From contig JAKQSH010000056.1 of NCBI GenBank assembly GCA_029570245.1, positions 1 to 10,708 of the forward strand: 10,708 nt of DNA. The letters are read 5' to 3'. The notes beneath the pieces are model-generated. The model was not told the DNA's origin and did no database searches. It was given only the letters and a program-made list of their open reading frames with translations. A program made the translations under genes and the position numbers. Source of the stretch: Deltaproteobacteria bacterium. GTDB lineage: Bacteria; Myxococcota_A; SURF-8. Shown one piece after another: positions 6,622 through 10,708 of the stretch. Positions within the stretch are counted from its first letter, which is position 1. Every line of letters starts with the position of its first letter.

Positions 6622-8106
6622 TCAACAATATGGGTCAGGCGCGTCTATCTGCCTCATTTTGAGTGTTATCCAGCGTTCGAACACTCTGGCGACGCGCGCG
6701 TCTCCGGCTGCCAGATATTCGAAGATCGCATCCATATTGTCCATGGTCATGCGACAGCGCGGACTGCTGTACATATCGCCGAAGATATCGCCCTGCATTT
6801 TGTAGTTGTAAATGGGACACACACCGCAGTACGGCTTGTAAACACAGTTCGCACAGCGCGGAACGTTTTCCAGTGTGCTGGCGAAAATGAGGGTTTTAAC
6901 CGCCTCCGAATCCATCATGTCGTTATACGAAATGCTGTCGAGGTGACCTATTTCGAAAATGTCGTCCCCCATGCGTGCCATCATGCGGGCTTCGTCGCAG
7001 GTATATATCAGACCGTCGTAGTTGTAGGCCACCTGCCCTATTCCGGCTCCGCACGGCGAACGCAGGTCCAGGAAGTTCGGGTCGCGGTCGCTCAGTATTT
7101 TTGTAAGATACAGCGCAGCCTGACGTTCGATGATTTCCACGCCTTCCAGGTTGAGCTTGACGATATAATCAAGCGCCCTGCGATAGAAATCCAGGAACTC
7201 GTCCATGGAATAGCCGATTTTGTTCCACGCTTTATCTACAAATCCGAATGGATTGAGCGGACGTATGTGAATTGACTTGATGCCAAGGCCGACATACTCG
7301 TCAACGATTTCCTTCCAAAGCAAAAGAGAATCGCGGGTTGTGGTCATAAGTGCGTCAACGTGAAAGACATCGGTGTTGAAACCGCGCTTAGAATATTCTT
7401 CCCGAAAACGCTTCAGCCATTTTACTACGGCGTCATACGAGGCGCCACCGGTAAAAATACGGTTCTTTTCCTGTAAATCCTTAGGACCGTCCAGAGAAGT
7501 GCAAATCCAGATGTCGTGATCGACCAGGAACTGCATTTTTTCTTCGTCCATAAGCGTCAGATTGGTGACAAGTGAGAAAGCCAGGTCTTTACGGGCGCTT
7601 TCGTTTTTCTTTTTGGCGTAGTCTATTATGAAACGCACCACATCCCAGTTCGCCAGCGGCTCGCCGCCCTGAAACTCTATGTTTATCGAAGGCGAAGTCG
7701 TCTCGAAAATACGATCAACCACTTTGCGGGCGGTGTCTTCGCTCATGTCGAACTCGGTTTTTTCCATGGACGCACGCGAGGCATGACAGTAGACACACGT
7801 AAGATTGCAGCGTAGTGTGGTAATGATTATGTGCAGATTCGGGCCATAGTTCAGGAAATTGTTGCGTTCCCTGAATACCCGAATGGACTCATTCTCGAAA
7901 TTTTCGTTGCGGTAGAACAGTTTTTCTTCAAGCAGCGAGCGCAGCCCGTCGCCATCTTCGAAGCTGCCGGAAAGCATTTTTTCGAATTCCGATTCAGTCA
8001 GAATAAGAAAACGCCCGGAATCGTTGGTGACGATATATTTTTCTCCAAGCTTGCGCCAGCGTACGGCAGCGAGTTCTTTGCTTATTTTTCCAGGATCGAC
8101 GCTCAT
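6622..8106 (-). CDS. hxsB: HxsB-like radical SAM/SPASM maturase
   Basis: A 494-residue radical SAM enzyme resembling HxsB of the His-Xaa-Ser maturation systems. The N-terminal 85 residues (VRWRKLGEKYIVTNDSGRFL...) match the HxsB lead-in. The cluster motif is TLRCNLTCVYCHASRA (Cys100, 104, 107), followed by FQGGEP (145-150), LVTN (179-182) and SLDG (204-207). The C-terminal SPASM domain is intact: Cys352, the GX4C pair at 365-370, then Cys418, 421, 427, 430 and Cys451, enough for auxiliary clusters. The ATG at 8106 follows an AAGAGG ribosome site formed by the last codons of the upstream gene, 4 nt away. In the known system HxsB and HxsC act on HxsA, a protein with His-Xaa-Ser repeats; neither HxsA nor HxsC is visible here. 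The HxsB assignment is from memory of the family and is supported by the HxsD-like neighbour. Confidence 0.8.
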   Translation of the reverse strand: MSVDPGKISKELAAVRWRKLGEKYIVTNDSGRFLILTESEFEKMLSGSFEDGDGLRSLLEEKLFYRNENFENESIRVFRERNNFLNYGPNLHIIITTLRCNLTCVYCHASRASMEKTEFDMSEDTARKVVDRIFETTSPSINIEFQGGEPLANWDVVRFIIDYAKKKNESARKDLAFSLVTNLTLMDEEKMQFLVDHDIWICTSLDGPKDLQEKNRIFTGGASYDAVVKWLKRFREEYSKRGFNTDVFHVDALMTTTRDSLLLWKEIVDEYVGLGIKSIHIRPLNPFGFVDKAWNKIGYSMDEFLDFYRRALDYIVKLNLEGVEIIERQAALYLTKILSDRDPNFLDLRSPCGAGIGQVAYNYDGLIYTCDEARMMARMGDDIFEIGHLDSISYNDMMDSEAVKTLIFASTLENVPRCANCVYKPYCGVCPIYNYKMQGDIFGDMYSSPRCRMTMDNMDAIFEYLAAGDARVARVFERWITLKMRQIDAPDPYC

Positions 8107-8110
8107 TACA

Positions 8111-8314
8111 TTAACCTCTTATACTTCCATGAAGAGCGAAATTGCCGAATTCATCCGCTATTGAATCCTGCAGGCTTTCGTCCGCATTGCTGTATGTGAC
8201 GATGTAATAATCATCGTCCGCATCCAGAGACCACTCCGCCAGCGCAGAAAAAGCCTCCATTGCGCTTTTGATCCCTTTTTTTGAGTATATTTTCTTGTGG
8301 TATTTAAGTTCCAT
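8111..8314 (-). CDS. hxsD: HxsD-like small accessory protein
   Basis: A 67-residue acidic cytoplasmic protein. Its features fit HxsD of the His-Xaa-Ser systems: an early 'IYS..GIKSA...FS' helix, a central DDDYYIVTYS strand, and a C-terminal EFGNFALHGSIR that resembles the family's signature EFLND..LRE region. HxsD is a conserved small partner of the radical SAM maturases and may help present the substrate, though its biochemical role is not established. ATG 8314 is selected because AAGAGG lies 6 nt upstream; a TTG at 8329 would extend the protein by five residues but has no better site. The gene is only 4 nt from hxsB and its last codons (AGA GGT TAA) supply the hxsB ribosome site, so the two are translationally linked. 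The similarity is modest and the protein is short, so this call rests partly on context. Confidence 0.6.
   Translation of the reverse strand: MELKYHKKIYSKKGIKSAMEAFSALAEWSLDADDDYYIVTYSNADESLQDSIADEFGNFALHGSIRG
8115..8120 (-). promoter_or_regulatory. hxsB ribosome-binding site inside the end of hxsD
   Basis: AAGAGG on the minus strand, 8 nt before the hxsB ATG at 8106, is made from the penultimate codons of the hxsD-like gene. It decides the hxsB start and implies coupled translation. Confidence 0.7.
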
Positions 8315-8360
8315 ACCGTACCTCTTCAAGCAGAATCCAGTAAAAAAAGCAAAAAAACTA

Positions 8361-8408
8361 CTTCTTAATGAAGCTGCCGGACAGAAGGCTCAGCCTTCTG
8401 TCCGGCAG
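8361..8408 (-). terminator. Strong two-hairpin rho-independent terminator of the MopE-like gene
   Basis: On the minus strand, a perfect 16-bp GC-rich stem (arms 8374-8389 and 8393-8408) with a 3-nt loop begins 25 nt after the MopE-like stop codon. It abuts a second small stem CTTC-TTAAT-GAAG (8361-8373). Two runs of seven U follow in the minus-strand transcript (8357-8351 and 8348-8342). It should end most MopE transcripts before the hxsD-like gene, whose start lies 47 nt past the hairpins. Confidence 0.85.
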
Positions 8409-8433
8409 TCTGTTTCAGGCGATACAGCTACTT

Positions 8434-10708
8434 TCAGTTGCTGCTGTAAACACCGTTGGAAAACTCAATGGTGTAATTCTCGCAGGTTGGGGTAATTCCG
8501 GTGCGTCTGTAAACCTTGACGAAGAAACGCACGTCTTCCAGGAAGCAATAGTTGCGGCCTTCGTGCTCGTTGACAGGATTGTCAATGGGATCACAGGGAC
8601 AGTGACCTTTATAACAGGCCGGATTAGGATCATACGGAATTCCAGTCTGCTGCGGGTCCCACGAACCGCAACTGCCCGGTGTGTCTTCCTGCATGTCGGT
8701 TCTGTAAGAGAAGGCGTCGCGCTGCTCGTCCGGGCAGGCGGCGTTTGCCACATTACAGGTGTTTTTATAAACCTGGAAGGCGTACTGGCCTCCGGGGTTG
8801 TTTGTAAAGCGCACCGAAGCGTAAAATTCGTCGCAGCCGGTTCCATCCGCTTCAGCACCGTCAACAGCCACAAAGGTATACCAGTCAACGTCTCCGATTG
8901 GAGTAATGTTGCCGCTTACCGTTACGGCATGACCGCCGTCGTTGTCGAGCAGGTTGGAAGGCGTCGGCTGTATAGCCTGGCCGATGCCGACACCGCATTC
9001 GTTGCCGCTGCCCTGGAAATCGTTTGCGTCCACCTGGCACTCACAGCCGTCGTTATCAACGACGCCATTAATGTCGTACCATCCGGTATTGCAACTGGCG
9101 ATTGTGCATTTGTAGTTGGCGCAGCCGGGAGTACCGTGAGGAACATTGCAGGCATAGTTGCAGGCTCCACAGTTGTTGGGATCGCAACAGGTTTCGAAGT
9201 CTTCGTCTTTGAAACCGTCGCAGTCGTTGTCCAGACCGTCGCATTCTTCCGGCTGACTCTGATCGTTGTCTCCATATGGCATGGTGTCGCACATCTTGTC
9301 GTATACATCAGGATAATCGGGGTGAGATTCCGGCAGACACTGATAATGACCGGCTCCGCATTCACCCACACCTACACATGGAATAGGCTGGCAATTGCCA
9401 GTATAATTCACATAACCCTGGTCTGTACAGCCGTCGCAGTCGTTGTCCAGACCGTCGCAGACATCCTGTGATCCCGGATACTGGGTCCCGCCGGGCAGAG
9501 TACTGCAACGCACCTGATTAAGATTTGCGCATTGGTATACGCCGTCTCCGCATTCTCCGACTCCGTCGCACGGAGCGCCGACATTGTGCATGTTGCCGTC
9601 TTTGTCGGGGAAGAGTCTGTCGTCGGCAAGGTTGTTGCAGTCATCGTCAAGACCGTTGCATACTTCAACCTTCGGCAGCCAGTCCGAACCTCCCTGGTCG
9701 GTTGAACACTGAGTCTCGAATCCGTCGGACTTGCATTCAATTACACCAATACCGCAGGCGCCGATGCCGTCGCACTGAACTCCGACGCCGTAACCTTCGT
9801 CGATTTCGCCGTCGCAGTCGTTGTCGAGCTTATCGCATTTACCCCAGGCCGGGCCTTCCTGTGCCAGCGCACCCGGGACAAGATAGTGCTGGGTTCCGCC
9901 GGGAGCGGTTGAGCAGCGACGCTCGCCGGTGGCGGGGTTGCATTCCCATTTGCCCTGAACCTGACCGCAGACGCCCGGAGCGTAACACTCGCCGTTGATG
10001 TTGAAATCTTCGTCGGTCATGCCGTCGCAATCGTCGTCTTTGAAGTTGCAGGTTTCGTCAACACCTTCATACAGAGGATTGTAAGGATTCTCGGTGGTGC
10101 AGATGGTTTCGTAGACGGTATAGGGGCTGCACTCGTAAACTCCGGTTCCACATTCGCCTTCGCCGTCACAGGGCGTACCCTTCTCCGGGAAGTTTTCGTC
10201 GGTGACGCTGTTGCAGTTGTTGTCCAGACCGTCACAGATTTCGGGATCGCCGACACCCGGTGAGAAGCACTCTATCCAGGTTCCAGCCGGCTCGTCGTTG
10301 GGTCCGACGCCGTAACCACAACGATAGAATCCCCAGTCGCACTCTCCGGCGGCATCGCACTGCACGCCGACGCAGTTGGTGCACGGCGGATTACCCGGAG
10401 CCAGAGTATTGACGAATGTGCCGTTGTCGGTCTTTCCGTCGCAGTCGTTGTCGATGTAGTCACATTTTTCGGTCTGCGCCATATCCCAGGCCGAACAGCG
10501 ATGCCCCATGGGATAGTTGGGATCGCCGGGAGGATAGCACTGCCACTGGCCTACTGTGCAGATGCCCACACCTACGGCGCATGGTTTGCCGATTTCGTAA
10601 CTTTCATCCGTAAAGCCGTCGCAGTTGTTGTCCTTGCCGTCGCACCAGTCCTGAGACATCTGACCGTTGGGCGGCCACTGCTCGGAAGAACATTTTACTG
10701 TAGTTTTT
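8434..10708 (-). CDS. Large Cys/Asp-rich MopE-like repeat protein with PPC-like C-terminal domain (N-terminus off right edge)
   Basis: The C-terminal 757 residues of a presumably secreted or surface protein; the reading frame stays open through position 10708 (..CSSEQWPPNGQ before the ATG at 10659), so the internal ATG is not the start. Eight modules of 59-76 residues each begin with a C-D-G-x-D-N-D-C-D-G-x-x-D-E motif (first Cys codons at 10644, 10464, 10236, 10050, 9837, 9660, 9459, 9243), the putative metal-binding motif of the MopE family (Pfam Cu-binding_MopE). Each continues with a 'CDG.GECG.GVYQC....CST.PGG' section. After the eighth, about 9192-9037, comes a CCDPNNCGACNYAC..GCEC segment of the type common in myxobacterial surface proteins. 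From about 9003 to the stop is a beta domain with GDVDWYTF, typical of PPC domains. The Asp-rich motifs suggest Ca2+ binding and the many cysteines disulfides, so an extracytoplasmic site; copper binding is known only for MopE itself. Confidence 0.85.
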   Translation of the reverse strand, partial: KTTVKCSSEQWPPNGQMSQDWCDGKDNNCDGFTDESYEIGKPCAVGVGICTVGQWQCYPPGDPNYPMGHRCSAWDMAQTEKCDYIDNDCDGKTDNGTFVNTLAPGNPPCTNCVGVQCDAAGECDWGFYRCGYGVGPNDEPAGTWIECFSPGVGDPEICDGLDNNCNSVTDENFPEKGTPCDGEGECGTGVYECSPYTVYETICTTENPYNPLYEGVDETCNFKDDDCDGMTDEDFNINGECYAPGVCGQVQGKWECNPATGERRCSTAPGGTQHYLVPGALAQEGPAWGKCDKLDNDCDGEIDEGYGVGVQCDGIGACGIGVIECKSDGFETQCSTDQGGSDWLPKVEVCNGLDDDCNNLADDRLFPDKDGNMHNVGAPCDGVGECGDGVYQCANLNQVRCSTLPGGTQYPGSQDVCDGLDNDCDGCTDQGYVNYTGNCQPIPCVGVGECGAGHYQCLPESHPDYPDVYDKMCDTMPYGDNDQSQPEECDGLDNDCDGFKDEDFETCCDPNNCGACNYACNVPHGTPGCANYKCTIASCNTGWYDINGVVDNDGCECQVDANDFQGSGNECGVGIGQAIQPTPSNLLDNDGGHAVTVSGNITPIGDVDWYTFVAVDGAEADGTGCDEFYASVRFTNNPGGQYAFQVYKNTCNVANAACPDEQRDAFSYRTDMQEDTPGSCGSWDPQQTGIPYDPNPACYKGHCPCDPIDNPVNEHEGRNYCFLEDVRFFVKVYRRTGITPTCENYTIEFSNGVYSSN
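9001..10644 (-). repeat. Eight in-frame Cys/Asp-rich protein modules
   Basis: Module spacing in residues, read N to C, is 60, 76, 62, 71, 59, 67 and 72, so these are diverged coding repeats, not a CRISPR array. The last two full modules share the longest exact DNA match, 29 nt, at 9215-9243 and 9431-9459, exactly 216 nt (72 codons) apart, which points to a relatively recent duplication or gene conversion. Confidence 0.85.

Noticed and set aside
8368..9471. Long plus-strand open frame opposite the MopE-like gene
   Set aside because: It is an antisense shadow of strongly biased, repeated coding sequence; its translation is repetitive, low-complexity and matches nothing, whereas the minus strand shows clear domains.
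8434..10644. CRISPR-like regular repeats
   Set aside because: The repeats are in frame, uneven in length (59-76 codons) and encode conserved Cys/Asp motifs, so they are protein modules.
10657..10659. ATG as the start of the MopE-like gene
   Set aside because: The same frame stays open to the window edge, with Cys-containing sequence of the same style upstream, and no ribosome site precedes the ATG; the gene is treated as partial.

Overview
The window looks like chromosomal DNA from a Gram-negative bacterium, roughly half G+C by eye. It carries two lipoprotein signal peptides (lipoboxes ending in Cys), a periplasmic binding protein, and a secreted-type protein built from Cys/Asp-rich MopE-like modules. 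One segment has the 'NCGAC..C' Cys-spacing common in myxobacterial and related deltaproteobacterial proteins. That suggests Myxococcota/Bradymonadota or a relative, but it is an inference from protein style only. TTG and GTG starts are used alongside ATG.

Layout, left to right. (1) Positions 1-1233, minus strand: a metal-chelate (cobalamin/siderophore type) uptake pair. A BtuF-like binding protein is followed by a FecCD/BtuC-type permease that runs off the left edge; the two overlap by 4 nt and the second starts at TTG. (2) Positions 1514-2584, plus strand: a membrane-anchored coiled-coil/TPR protein. (3) Positions 2590-2865, minus strand: a small Cys-rich lipoprotein. (4) Positions 2940-3662, plus strand: a CpsB/YwqE-type PHP phosphatase whose last codons form one arm of a hairpin shared with the convergent gene. 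(5) Positions 3709-5502, minus strand: a seven-blade Kelch-like lipoprotein with its own near-consensus promoter. (6) Positions 5633-8314, minus strand: a tight three-gene unit, hxsD-like, then hxsB-like SPASM radical SAM enzyme, then a second short radical SAM enzyme. (7) Positions 8434 to the right edge, minus strand: the C-terminal 757 residues of a large Cys-rich MopE-like repeat protein, ending in a PPC-like beta domain and followed by a very strong hairpin terminator.

The most interesting part is region 5-7. The HxsD/HxsB pair belongs to the His-Xaa-Ser peptide/protein maturation systems predicted by Haft and Basu. Here, however, no His-Xaa-Ser repeat substrate (HxsA) is visible, and the partner enzyme does not look like HxsC; it appears to have lost an auxiliary-cluster cysteine. 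The flanking genes encode a Cys-rich Asp-motif repeat protein and a Kelch lipoprotein, both predicted to act outside the cytoplasm. A variant radical-SAM maturation system acting on one of these, or on an unseen substrate, is a reasonable but unproven reading. No clear promoter lies between the MopE terminator and hxsD, so read-through of that terminator may link the two.
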